A stretch of DNA of 30,212 nt from contig DXMG01000027.1 of NCBI GenBank assembly GCA_019414325.1, positions 1-30,212 on the forward strand, in the 5' to 3' direction. Shown here piece by piece: positions 1 to 7,466 of the stretch. Both the position numbers and the translations under genes were made by a program. Source of the DNA: Collinsella sp. (GTDB taxonomy: Bacteria > Actinomycetota > Coriobacteriia > Coriobacteriales > Coriobacteriaceae). The stretch's first letter is position 1, and each line of letters begins with the position of its first letter. The notes below the pieces were generated by a model that was given only the letters and a program-made list of their open reading frames with translations, was not told the DNA's origin and did not search any database.

Positions 1-200
1 GACGGAAAGCACATTAAGTGCTTTCCTTTGCGTGCGGAACTCGCGACAAACTTAACCCCCGCCCTCAGCCCCGGAGACCCTCCCTGCCGTCACATTATTC
101 AACCAGTTTTGCGGGCGTGCGCCGCTGCGCGGCTAGCCCGCGTGCTCTTCGGCGGGGGTGGTCTGATGGATCTTGTTGAACTTCGGCCTTTGGCTTAAAG
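1..200. other. Intergenic region with hairpins, no gene seen
   Basis: I see no convincing reading frame here. Positions 4-12 and 18-26 form a perfect 9-bp inverted repeat (GGAAAGCAC / GTGCTTTCC) around a 5-nt loop. It resembles the GGAAAGCGC-type repeats near 13.34-13.51 kb. A second structured stretch lies at 111-141, where GCGGGC pairs with GCCCGC and an inner GCCGC/GCGGC helix can form. These are probably REP-like elements downstream of the metallophosphoesterase gene. Any gene to the left lies outside the window. Confidence 0.5.
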
Positions 201-235
201 AAAAACGGGGGACGCATTGTGCATCCCCCGTTTTT
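201..235 (-). terminator. Rho-independent terminator (works on both strands)
   Basis: A perfect 12-bp inverted repeat at 201-212 and 224-235 has an 11-nt loop and A/T-rich outer ends, so it reads as GC stem plus T-tract on both strands. It begins 8 nt after the stop codon of the metallophosphoesterase gene and probably ends that transcript. Confidence 0.8.
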
Positions 236-242
236 GTTGTGG

Positions 243-710
243 TTACTCTAGATCAATAAATTTGGCGCTTAGGATCTTGCCGTCTTTTACTAGCATTCTG
301 GCCATGGTGGGGCCTCGGGTGCCTCTGGGGTAGCTGGCGCTGCCCGGGTTGAGGACTAAGCAACGGCCCACTTGGGCTTCTTTGGTTACGTGGGTGTGGC
401 CGTTGATGGCTACGTCTACGGATCCCACCGGAAGGTCTTCGCGGTAGTGGGCTACGGCGAATTTGAGGCCTTCGTAGGTAAAGAGCGCAAGACGGTCTAC
501 ATCGGGACCGTAGTCGCGGTAGTAATCGTTGTTGCCCAGTACGGCCCGCACGGGGGCGATGGTGCATAGGTGCTCGTAGTCCATCTCTGACGTGAGGTCG
601 CCAGCGTGGATGATCAGGTCTGCGCCCTCAAGCTCATCCAAGAGCGCAGGCGAAAGATAGCCGTGGGTGTCCGAGATGATGTCGATGCGCTTGGCGCTTG
701 CACTGTTCAT
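243..710 (-). CDS. YfcE/MJ0936-type metallophosphoesterase
   Basis: A 155-residue phosphodiesterase of the calcineurin-like, YfcE/MJ0936 type, expected to be a soluble two-metal enzyme. All metal-binding motifs are visible: SDTHG with D14 and H16, GDL at 37-39, GNND at 59-62, a lone His at 88, GHTH at 104-107 and NPGS at 121-124. The length is normal for the small family. I chose the ATG at 710 because AAGGGA lies 4 nt upstream and the protein then starts just before the first metal motif; an upstream start would add 18 residues that do not look native. The gene stands alone between two terminators. The cellular substrate cannot be told from sequence; family members cleave model phosphodiesters. 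Confidence 0.9.
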   Translation of the reverse strand: MNSASAKRIDIISDTHGYLSPALLDELEGADLIIHAGDLTSEMDYEHLCTIAPVRAVLGNNDYYRDYGPDVDRLALFTYEGLKFAVAHYREDLPVGSVDVAINGHTHVTKEAQVGRCLVLNPGSASYPRGTRGPTMARMLVKDGKILSAKFIDLE

Positions 711-750
711 GGGATCCCTTCCGCAAAAAAACGATTCGGCAGATACATAC

Positions 751-801
751 AAAAAGGGCCTCACAACTCCGCAGACGATGGGTCTACAGGGCTGCGAGGC
801 C
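751..801 (-). terminator. Terminator of the GT2-LytS-LytTR operon
   Basis: On the minus strand a 9-bp stem (arms 793-801 and 757-765, one G-T wobble) is followed by CTTTTTGT. It lies 7 nt after the stop codon of the LytTR regulator. The loop is long (27 nt), which lowers confidence a little. Confidence 0.6.
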
Positions 802-807
802 AGTGTG

Positions 808-1524
808 CTAGAGACTCAGGGCCTTCTTGAGCGGCACGACGCGGCGGCGCGAAACCGGCACGCGTTCGTCGACGCCCGTAATGCCCAGCTGGATGGCGCC
901 CGAGGGCACCGTCTCGACGTCCGTAACGCACGCCAAGTTGACGATATAGCGGCGGTGAACACGGAAGAAGCCAAAATCGCAGAGCTTGGCCTCAAACTGC
1001 GCCAGCGAGGTCGTCGACAAAAAGCGATCATCGACGGTATAGATGCAGGAGTAATCGTCCTTGGCCATGATAAAGCGAATGTCGTCCACGGGAATGAGCA
1101 CCTTGCGGCCGCCCTTTTCCACCGGGATACGCTCGATGGTCACCTTGCTGTCCGTAACTGGCTTGGCGCGTTGCATGACCTTCTCGATCGCGCGATCCAA
1201 GCGAGCTTCCTCGACCGGCTTCATCAGATAATCGACGGCATCCACGTCGAATGCCTCGACCGCATGGTCGCTATACGCAGTCACAAACACGATCGCCGGC
1301 GGATTTTTGAGCTTATGCAGCGCCTCGGCAAGTTGCAGGCCCGAGGCACCGGGCATCGAGATATCGAGAAACACGACATCCACGCGACTTTCCATAAGCA
1401 TCTCGATGGCGGAGCGGACGCTCGACGCCTCCGTGATCGTGCCGATCTTGCCCGTTTGCTCGAGCAGGAAGCGAAGCTCCGAGCGAGCCGGCGCCTCATC
1501 ATCCACAATCATCGCACGCAGCAT
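808..1524 (-). CDS. LytTR-family response regulator (pair 1)
   Basis: A 238-residue two-component response regulator. The N-terminal receiver domain (about 1-120) has the acidic pair D8/D9, the phosphoacceptor D54 in FLDISMPG and the KP lysine in YLMKPVEE. The C-terminal LytTR DNA-binding domain (about 130-238) ends with the typical FRVHRRYIVNL and VPVSRRR signatures. The ATG at 1524 follows AAAGG by 10 nt and starts directly at the receiver domain. It is the last gene of an operon with the kinase (72-nt gap) and a glycosyltransferase, so the kinase at 1597-2940 is its expected partner. LytTR regulators usually bind direct repeats at promoters of surface, transport or competence genes; targets here are unknown. 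Confidence 0.92.
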   Translation of the reverse strand: MLRAMIVDDEAPARSELRFLLEQTGKIGTITEASSVRSAIEMLMESRVDVVFLDISMPGASGLQLAEALHKLKNPPAIVFVTAYSDHAVEAFDVDAVDYLMKPVEEARLDRAIEKVMQRAKPVTDSKVTIERIPVEKGGRKVLIPVDDIRFIMAKDDYSCIYTVDDRFLSTTSLAQFEAKLCDFGFFRVHRRYIVNLACVTDVETVPSGAIQLGITGVDERVPVSRRRVVPLKKALSL

Positions 1525-1596
1525 AGGGATAAAACCTTTCGTCAACTAACTACGCCGGGCGTCCGTCGCATGACGTTGAGCCCGTAGCCTTTTATT

Positions 1597-2940
1597 TTAC
1601 TCTTGAATGTCGAAGATGCTCTCTGACAAATCAAGATGAAGGAGCACTTTGGTGCCCTTGCCCGGCGCCGATTCAACACGCGTATAGGAGTGCGGCCCAT
1701 AAAAGCGATGGATGCGCTCCGAAATATTGTGCATGGCCACACCGGCGCCACCACCCTGGGGAGAGCTGGCGTCGGGACGGGCAGAGCGCTCGTCAAACAG
1801 TCTGGCGGCGGTACCCTCATCCATGCCCACGCCATTATCGGCCACGGCAATCAAGATTGCATCCTCGCCGTCTTGGTGAACGGTCACGTCGATCCTCAGG
1901 GCGTCGTCATCGCCCATACCATGACGTACGGCGTTCTCGACAATCGGCTGGATCACGAACGCCGGCACCAGCGTATCTTCCACGTCCTCGGACACATCGA
2001 ACGTCGCAAGCACGCGGTCCTCGCCAAAGCGGGCCTTCTCAAAGGTAAGGTAGCGCTTGGTCTGTGCGACCTCGCGCGAGACCGGAATAAGCGATCCCGA
2101 GTTGTCGAGCGTGGCACGATAGAACGATGAGAACTCACGAAGCAGTTCGCGGGCCCGCAGCGGGTCGGTGCGCGTAAACGATGCAATGGTGTTCAGCGTG
2201 TTGAACAGGAAGTGCGGGTTAATCTGCGCCTGCAGCGCACGCACCTCGGCGCGCGCTGTGAGTTCCTTTTGCACCTCGAGCTCGTGGATGGCGAGCTGCG
2301 TGGACAAGATCTCGGCAAAGCCCGAGGCAAGCGCGTACTGGGTACGGTCGACGGCGCGCGGGGTCTTATAGTAGAACTTGAGCGTGCCGACGGTACGATC
2401 GCCCACCTTGATGGGGGCGATAATGCCGGCGGGGACTTGGTTGTGCGAGCCGTCCGAGCCCACGACATCCACCATACGGTTGAACGACTGCACGATGCCA
2501 TGTTCGATAACGTAGCGCGTGGCAAGCGTGTGGATGGGAGAATCTGGCAGTAGTTTTTTCTCAAGCTCGCCCGCGCAGGCCAGCACGTTGCCCTCGTCGG
2601 TGATGGCAACCGTCATGGCACGCGTCTCGGGCAAAATGCGCTGGCACACCAAACGCGCCGACTCCTGCGTCAGACCGCCCTTAATGTCCTCGAGCATGGC
2701 CGAGGCCACCGAGAGCGTCTCCTCGGTGTACTGCGAGCGCACCGAATCGGGATTGAGCGTCAAAAAGATAAAGATGCACAGAAAGATGCACAGCAGCGCG
2801 CAGGCAATCACCGTGGCGATCGGCTCGATACCGGTCGCCAAGGCAAAAATAAAGTACACCAGCACGCAAATGGCGCAGGCAACAGCAATGATGCGAAAGA
2901 TTGATATTGAACTATCGCGCTGGGCGCGGCGGTCGATCAT
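1597..2940 (-). CDS. LytS/YpdA-type sensor histidine kinase (pair 1)
   Basis: A 447-residue membrane histidine kinase of the 5TM-Lyt/LytS-like HisKA_7 (His_kinase) class. Two hydrophobic helices (about 13-36 and 41-62) anchor the N-terminus. A GAF-like sensing region (about 80-215) follows, then the H-box INPHFLFNTL with phospho-acceptor H243, the N-box VENAVRHG (about 334-341) and the ATP-lid motifs DNGVGM and GGGAGVAMHN. Its ATG overlaps the stop codon of the upstream glycosyltransferase as ATGA, with GGAGGGGG just upstream, which points to translational coupling. The LytTR regulator follows. The input signal is unknown; related kinases sense pyruvate or peptides, but the sensing domain here is too generic to assign one. 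Confidence 0.92.
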   Translation of the reverse strand: MIDRRAQRDSSISIFRIIAVACAICVLVYFIFALATGIEPIATVIACALLCIFLCIFIFLTLNPDSVRSQYTEETLSVASAMLEDIKGGLTQESARLVCQRILPETRAMTVAITDEGNVLACAGELEKKLLPDSPIHTLATRYVIEHGIVQSFNRMVDVVGSDGSHNQVPAGIIAPIKVGDRTVGTLKFYYKTPRAVDRTQYALASGFAEILSTQLAIHELEVQKELTARAEVRALQAQINPHFLFNTLNTIASFTRTDPLRARELLREFSSFYRATLDNSGSLIPVSREVAQTKRYLTFEKARFGEDRVLATFDVSEDVEDTLVPAFVIQPIVENAVRHGMGDDDALRIDVTVHQDGEDAILIAVADNGVGMDEGTAARLFDERSARPDASSPQGGGAGVAMHNISERIHRFYGPHSYTRVESAPGKGTKVLLHLDLSESIFDIQE

Positions 2941-4124
2941 TCGGCCCCCTCCAGGATACTGATCAGTTGTGCGTCACGCCAAAGCCCGTCCATGATCTTG
3001 GGCCAAAAGCTCTGGAAACGCAGATAGCTTGCAGCGTTTTGGCGCGCATAGGCCTTTGCCTCGTCGATACCATGGCGCCAGATGCGCAGGTAGCCCTCAT
3101 GCTCGCGGGTAAACACGCTGCGGACCATAGCGGTCTTGCGCACGCGGTCGTCGAGCTCGCGCGAAATCCACGGGCCCGGGTAGGGCATGAGCGATGCCGC
3201 CGTAACGGGAATGAGCTCCTTTTGATGCGCGGCAAATGTCAACTTGGCCCGTTCGTAGTACCAACGGTACACGTCCTGCATAAAGCGCGGCGAGCGCTTC
3301 TCGGACTCGGGCGGCAGATGGCGCACGGTCCACTCGTTATCGAACCACACGTCGTAGCCAAACATGCGCATGTTAAAGAGGTAATCCAAGTCCTCGCCGC
3401 GGGTGATAAACGGGTCAAAGGCCACACGCGTAAAGGCGCGGGCGTGCAGGGCCATCAGGCCGCCGCACACGTAGTTGGAGCGCGAGATGCGGGTACCCGA
3501 GAGCGCCTTTTTCATCCAACGGTTGAACTCGATGCGCTTGGTCCACCAACGATGGCAGATGCCCGCCTTGTCCGTGGGAGCCAGCGGCGAGCCGTCGCGA
3601 TCGTAGAAATAGCCGCTCTTGACCAAGATCGGCAAGCCCTGACGCGTCTGCTGCCCCAACGCATAGGTCGCGCGCTTCATAAAGTCGGCGTCGATGACAG
3701 TCTCATCGTCATCCAAAAAGATAACCGCGTCATGCCCCAGCACAGCGGCACAGGCTAGCCCCATGTTGCGGATGGCACCGTAGCCTCGCAGGCTCACGCA
3801 CTCGCCCGAACCCTTGGGCGCGATCTGAGCAACCCGGTCTGCAATGCGCGAGGCCTGGGTGTTGGTGACAACGGTGACCTTGAGCGCGGGATGCGCGTCG
3901 ACAATCTCGTGCACGCGCAGCGACACATCGGCTGTGGCAGAAACGGGACAGACCACCAAAAGGATGATGCGCGGGATGTCACGTACCTGCTCAAGCGAGG
4001 CCAGGCAGCGGTCGAGTTCGGGATTGTCGGCGTTGAGTCGCGTCGAATGGTCATAGGTGCCAGGGGCGTTTGCGCAAGCGTCATCGCCCGCCCAATACGT
4101 TGGAATCACGACCGTGGCGTTCAT
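2937..4124 (-). CDS. GT2-family (GT-A fold) glycosyltransferase
   Basis: A 395-residue cytoplasmic glycosyltransferase-like protein. It begins with the GT-A strand MNATVVIPTYW and carries FLDDDE at 136-141 (DXD-type nucleotide-sugar and metal site) and TRGEDLDY at 241-248 (the acidic acceptor-site motif of GT2 enzymes). No membrane segments are seen. The ATG at 4124 follows GGAGGG by 6 nt. The gene is the first of a three-gene operon with a LytS-type kinase and LytTR regulator and overlaps the kinase by 4 nt, so it may modify a cell-surface glycan under or alongside that signalling pair. Donor and acceptor sugars are unknown. A terminator hairpin sits only ~17 nt upstream of the start codon. 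Confidence 0.85.
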   Translation of the reverse strand: MNATVVIPTYWAGDDACANAPGTYDHSTRLNADNPELDRCLASLEQVRDIPRIILLVVCPVSATADVSLRVHEIVDAHPALKVTVVTNTQASRIADRVAQIAPKGSGECVSLRGYGAIRNMGLACAAVLGHDAVIFLDDDETVIDADFMKRATYALGQQTRQGLPILVKSGYFYDRDGSPLAPTDKAGICHRWWTKRIEFNRWMKKALSGTRISRSNYVCGGLMALHARAFTRVAFDPFITRGEDLDYLFNMRMFGYDVWFDNEWTVRHLPPESEKRSPRFMQDVYRWYYERAKLTFAAHQKELIPVTAASLMPYPGPWISRELDDRVRKTAMVRSVFTREHEGYLRIWRHGIDEAKAYARQNAASYLRFQSFWPKIMDGLWRDAQLISILEGAE

Positions 4125-4140
4125 GCCTTACCCTCCCTGC

Positions 4141-4181
4141 AACACAAAAACGGGACGCCGCCAAACACAGGCGACGCCCCG
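4141..4181 (-). terminator. Terminator after the MFS gene, directly in front of the GT2 operon
   Basis: A 12-bp stem (arms 4170-4181 and 4151-4162, two G-T wobbles) with a 7-nt loop is followed on the minus strand by TTTTTGTGTT. It ends the MFS transporter transcript. The T-tract ends about 17 nt before the glycosyltransferase ATG, so it could also attenuate that operon. Confidence 0.8.
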
Positions 4182-4197
4182 CGACCTAGCTGATTCC

Positions 4198-4203
4198 ATC
4201 ATA
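4198..4203 (-). promoter_or_regulatory. Possible -10 box for the GT2-LytS-LytTR operon
   Basis: The minus strand reads TATGAT here, five of six matches to the -10 consensus, between the MFS stop and the terminator hairpin. No good -35 box is visible at 17 bp. If used, transcripts would start near 4191 and pass through the hairpin before the glycosyltransferase start. Confidence 0.25.
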
Positions 4204-4295
4204 CCCACTTGGGCAAATCATTGCTCGCAAGTCGCAATGTTTATTGCGGATAACCCCAAAAGAGTACCGTGGACAGGCACAATAGCCGCTCGCTC

Positions 4296-5555
4296 CTATG
4301 CGGCATGCTCTGCCGCCCGAGTCATGCGGGACAGGCGGACCAGCAGCATAAAGCCAACGATCAGCAGCACACCAATGGAAAGGACGCCCAGCGACGGGTT
4401 GCCGGTCAGCGAGGTGACGACCGACACTAGGAAAGTGCCCATGACGCTTGCATAGCGACCGAAGATGTCAAAGAAGCCGTAGTACTCGTTGGACTTTTCC
4501 TTGGGGATAATGCGGCCAAAGTAGCTACGGCTAAGCGCCTGCACGCCGCCCTGGAACAGGCCGACCATAATGGCAAGCACCCAGAATTCAAAGGCGGTCT
4601 TTAGGAAGAACGCGGCGAACAGCACAATGCCCATGTAGGCGGCGACCGCCACCAGGATCATGTTGAGCGTGCCCACGCGTCCGGCGAGCTTGCCGTAGAT
4701 GATGGCGGACGGAAAGGCCACGAACTGCGTAACGAGCAGCGCAAGCACCAGCTGCGTCGAATCGATGCCCAAAGCCGATCCGTAACTGGTGGCCATGGAA
4801 ATGACCGTGTGCACACCGTCGATATAGAAGAAGAACGCGATCATGTAGACCAGCACGGTCTTGTTGTGGGCGATCTCGCGCATGGTGTGTCCGACCTCGG
4901 AGAACACACCGCCCACGATGTGGCCGATAGTGTCCTCGGGACCGCGCTCGCGACCGTACTTTTGCTTATAGGTACGAATGAGCGGCAGGGTAAAGACGAG
5001 CCACCAGGCACCAGTGATGATAAACGACAGACGCGTTGCCAGCATGGTAGGGACGCCAAGAGCGGGGCCACCCATGATGAGCGCCAGGCAGATGACGAAC
5101 GGCACGGTGGAACCGATGTAGCCCCAGGCATAGCCCGAGCTGGACACGGCGTCCATGCGCTCGTCGGTGGTAATGTCGGGCAGCATGGCGTCGTAGAACG
5201 TCATAGAAGAGTTAAGGCCGATGGTGCACAGCACGTACACGGTCAAAAATGCCATGGCGGACATTGGGATAGCCTGCGCCAGGCAAAGCACCAGGCCCGT
5301 GAGGAAGAAGCCCAAGAAGAACTTGATCTTGTTGCCGGCGTAGTCGGCAAGCGCGCCCAGAATGGGCATGAGCATGGCGATGACCAGCGAGGCGATCGTC
5401 TGCGCATTGCCCCAGGCGACCACCAGGTCGGCCGAAGAAGCGCCGGTATTGATGGCGTTAAAGTAAATGGGCACCACCGAGGTATTGAGCAGCACGAGGG
5501 CCGAATTGCCCACATCATACATAACCCAGTTACGCTCGAGCTTGGTGTATTTCAT
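4296..5555 (-). CDS. MFS transporter, UMF1 (Atg22-like) family
   Basis: A 419-residue integral membrane protein with about 12 hydrophobic segments. The N-terminus (YTKLERNWVMYDVGNSAL) is the signature of the UMF1/Atg22-like branch of the major facilitator superfamily, common in Firmicutes and Actinomycetota. Characterised eukaryotic relatives export amino acids from vacuoles; bacterial substrates are mostly unknown. The start at 5555 has AAGGG 9 nt upstream. It lies between the phospholipase C-like gene (101-nt gap) and its own terminator at 4141-4181, so it looks monocistronic or co-transcribed with the upstream gene. Confidence 0.85.
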   Translation of the reverse strand: MKYTKLERNWVMYDVGNSALVLLNTSVVPIYFNAINTGASSADLVVAWGNAQTIASLVIAMLMPILGALADYAGNKIKFFLGFFLTGLVLCLAQAIPMSAMAFLTVYVLCTIGLNSSMTFYDAMLPDITTDERMDAVSSSGYAWGYIGSTVPFVICLALIMGGPALGVPTMLATRLSFIITGAWWLVFTLPLIRTYKQKYGRERGPEDTIGHIVGGVFSEVGHTMREIAHNKTVLVYMIAFFFYIDGVHTVISMATSYGSALGIDSTQLVLALLVTQFVAFPSAIIYGKLAGRVGTLNMILVAVAAYMGIVLFAAFFLKTAFEFWVLAIMVGLFQGGVQALSRSYFGRIIPKEKSNEYYGFFDIFGRYASVMGTFLVSVVTSLTGNPSLGVLSIGVLLIVGFMLLVRLSRMTRAAEHAA

Positions 5556-5656
5556 GGACAGGGACCCTTCGTATTCGCCCGATATGCAGTTAGTTCATCG
5601 TACCCCAATTGTCCAGAACCGCCGGTAAGGATTCGGCAAAGGGGCACGCACGGGCC

Positions 5657-6601
5657 CTATTCCTCGCGGTCGAACTCCTCATCGGCTTCGAGCACGCGAC
5701 CGCTGTAGTTGACGTGACTGGTCACGGCATCCATGTCACCAGTCTCGATGAAACGTGCGACCGTGCACTCGTAATCGACCAGCGCGCGATCAAAGACCTC
5801 GGGGAAACTCTCGTTCGAGACCTCGTCGGTAAAGGGATTCTTCCATGTCAGATGGCCCAGGTTACCGGTGCGCTCGGGCAGCTCCGTCGTCACGCGATGG
5901 GCAAGGCCGTCGAGCAGCGAGTAGTCGTGCACCAAGCCCTCAACCAGCGAGATCGCGCGCGTCTTTGCGGAGCCGGCCGGCTCAATCGCGCGGTAAAGTC
6001 GCTGCATATTGGCAACGGCAGCACCGTACTCCCCTGCCGGAATGTCAATGCCGTACACGCGTCCGGCAACATAGCTCATCAGCACGCCGGCCACGCGATT
6101 GATGCGATCGGTGGTGACGATCTCGCCCGCCGGCGGATAATCGTCGACCGTAGCGCCATCGCGTTTAAGCTGCAGCATCAGCACATCCAGGTCGCTCTCG
6201 ATCACGGCATGGACCTGACTGCTCGAGTTCTCAAGCTCTGAATCGGACTCCACGATGCCAAACTGCTGCTCATAGACAAAGGGGTGGGCGTTGCGGTCGA
6301 GCACGTAATGAGACAGCAGGCCCAGCGCAAAGGCGCGACCCAAGCTGGCGTCGCGCGGCAGCAGATGCGACACGCCGTCGCGCAGGCACGCGAACTGGCG
6401 AGACATGCGCGACCGATGCATGACCTGCGCCAGCAGCGTGCAGTCGGAAACACGCGGTGTCAGAATGTGAAAGAAGAACGGGTCGGGGCCTTGGTTGCCC
6501 AAGATAAAGGCAATGCGCTCTTCATCGGACGTGATGACGCCCTGCGGAAGACGGTCGATGCTTTCCTCGCCAAACAGATGATGGGTGATAAGCGCGGGCA
6601 T
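5657..6601 (-). CDS. Zinc-dependent phospholipase C-like protein
   Basis: A 314-residue protein of the zinc-dependent phospholipase C / S1-P1-like helical fold (Pfam PF00882 type). Candidate metal ligands are THH at 6-8, the GPDPFFFH stretch at 38-45, SHYVLDRNAHPF at 97-108 (H98, D102, H106) and H131 with E135/D137. No signal peptide is seen, so it appears cytoplasmic, unlike the classical secreted toxin enzymes; many Coriobacteriia and Clostridia encode such proteins without known function. The ATG at 6601 has AAAGGA 6 nt upstream; ten upstream in-frame codons lack a ribosome site. It follows the LytTR regulator of pair 2 by 92 nt. Confidence 0.8.
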   Translation of the reverse strand: MPALITHHLFGEESIDRLPQGVITSDEERIAFILGNQGPDPFFFHILTPRVSDCTLLAQVMHRSRMSRQFACLRDGVSHLLPRDASLGRAFALGLLSHYVLDRNAHPFVYEQQFGIVESDSELENSSSQVHAVIESDLDVLMLQLKRDGATVDDYPPAGEIVTTDRINRVAGVLMSYVAGRVYGIDIPAGEYGAAVANMQRLYRAIEPAGSAKTRAISLVEGLVHDYSLLDGLAHRVTTELPERTGNLGHLTWKNPFTDEVSNESFPEVFDRALVDYECTVARFIETGDMDAVTSHVNYSGRVLEADEEFDREE

Positions 6602-6633
6602 AATGATCCTTTCGATTTCATTCGATGCCACCC

Positions 6634-6660
6634 ATTATGCCCACCGCGCGCCCATGCCAA
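6634..6660 (-). promoter_or_regulatory. Candidate promoter of the phospholipase C-like gene
   Basis: On the minus strand TTGGCA (6660-6655) and CATAAT (6639-6634) are separated by 15 bp, slightly short for a sigma-70-type promoter. They lie about 33 nt upstream of the ATG. No terminator separates this gene from the LytTR regulator before it, so it may also be co-transcribed. Confidence 0.3.
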
Positions 6661-6693
6661 ACCTGCGATGGTAAACGACGGCACGCAGACCGT

Positions 6694-7428
6694 CTACGCA
6701 AGCCCCAAGCGTGCTTTAACCTCGGCAGCGCGACGGCGGGACACGGGCACCGTCGAGCTCACGCGGTCAAGCCTGAGCTCCATCAACCCCGTGGAGCCAA
6801 TCTCAACATTGTGCACGTCTTCCAAATTGACCAGATAGCTGCGATGAACGCGAATAAAGCCCTCGGAGTCCAAGCGACGCTCGAGCGAAGAGATCGACTC
6901 ATTGATCAGGTACGTTCCCTCGGCGCAGATGGCGTTGCAAAAATCGGCGCGCGCCTCAAAGTAGCAGACGTCTGCGGCGGGAATGAACACCTTTTTGCCC
7001 CCGCGGTCCACCGTCAGGCGCAAAGGCTGGCGCGGAGCATGGATAACACGACGGGCACCCAAGGCTGCCTCGATCTTGTCGAGTGCCTTTGACAGGCGTG
7101 CGTCCTCGACCGGCTTGACGACATAGTCGACCGCATCGAGGTTATACGCATCGGCGGCAAACTCGGCAAACGCCGTCACAAACACAACCACCGGCGGCGT
7201 CTTTAGGTTCTGCAGCGTCTCGGCAAGCTCAATTCCCGAGCGACCGGGCATGGTAATGTCTAAAAACAACACGTCGGGCTTGTTCGACAGAATCGACTCC
7301 ACGGCTTCGGTGACATTTCCCGCCTCGGCAATCTGGCCCACACGCGTATCCTTTTCCAACAGATAGCGTAGCTCAGCCCTAATGGGAGGTTCGTCATCAA
7401 CCACCAAGATGTTCCAGCCTTCGGACAT
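6694..7428 (-). CDS. LytTR-family response regulator (pair 2)
   Basis: A 244-residue response regulator paralogous to the one at 808-1524. The receiver domain shows D11/D12, phosphoacceptor D57 in FLDITMPGRSG and the KP lysine in YVVKPVED. The LytTR domain (about 137-244) has FIRVHRSYLVNL and VPVSRRR. The ATG at 7428 follows GAGGGG by about 8 nt. It is 38 nt downstream of its presumed kinase partner. The two LytS/LytTR pairs share unusual details in both proteins (for example the VPVSRRR end and the AVEF/ADAY-D-AVDY region), which suggests local duplication followed by divergence. Confidence 0.92.
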   Translation of the reverse strand: MSEGWNILVVDDEPPIRAELRYLLEKDTRVGQIAEAGNVTEAVESILSNKPDVLFLDITMPGRSGIELAETLQNLKTPPVVVFVTAFAEFAADAYNLDAVDYVVKPVEDARLSKALDKIEAALGARRVIHAPRQPLRLTVDRGGKKVFIPAADVCYFEARADFCNAICAEGTYLINESISSLERRLDSEGFIRVHRSYLVNLEDVHNVEIGSTGLMELRLDRVSSTVPVSRRRAAEVKARLGLA

Positions 7429-7466
7429 ATGTGCTTCCCCTCTTTTTCTCTCAATCCAACCGCGTG

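Noticed and set aside
667..1587. 306-codon plus-strand frame opposite the LytTR regulator
   Set aside because: His/Arg-rich shadow; the regulator on the minus strand is unmistakable.
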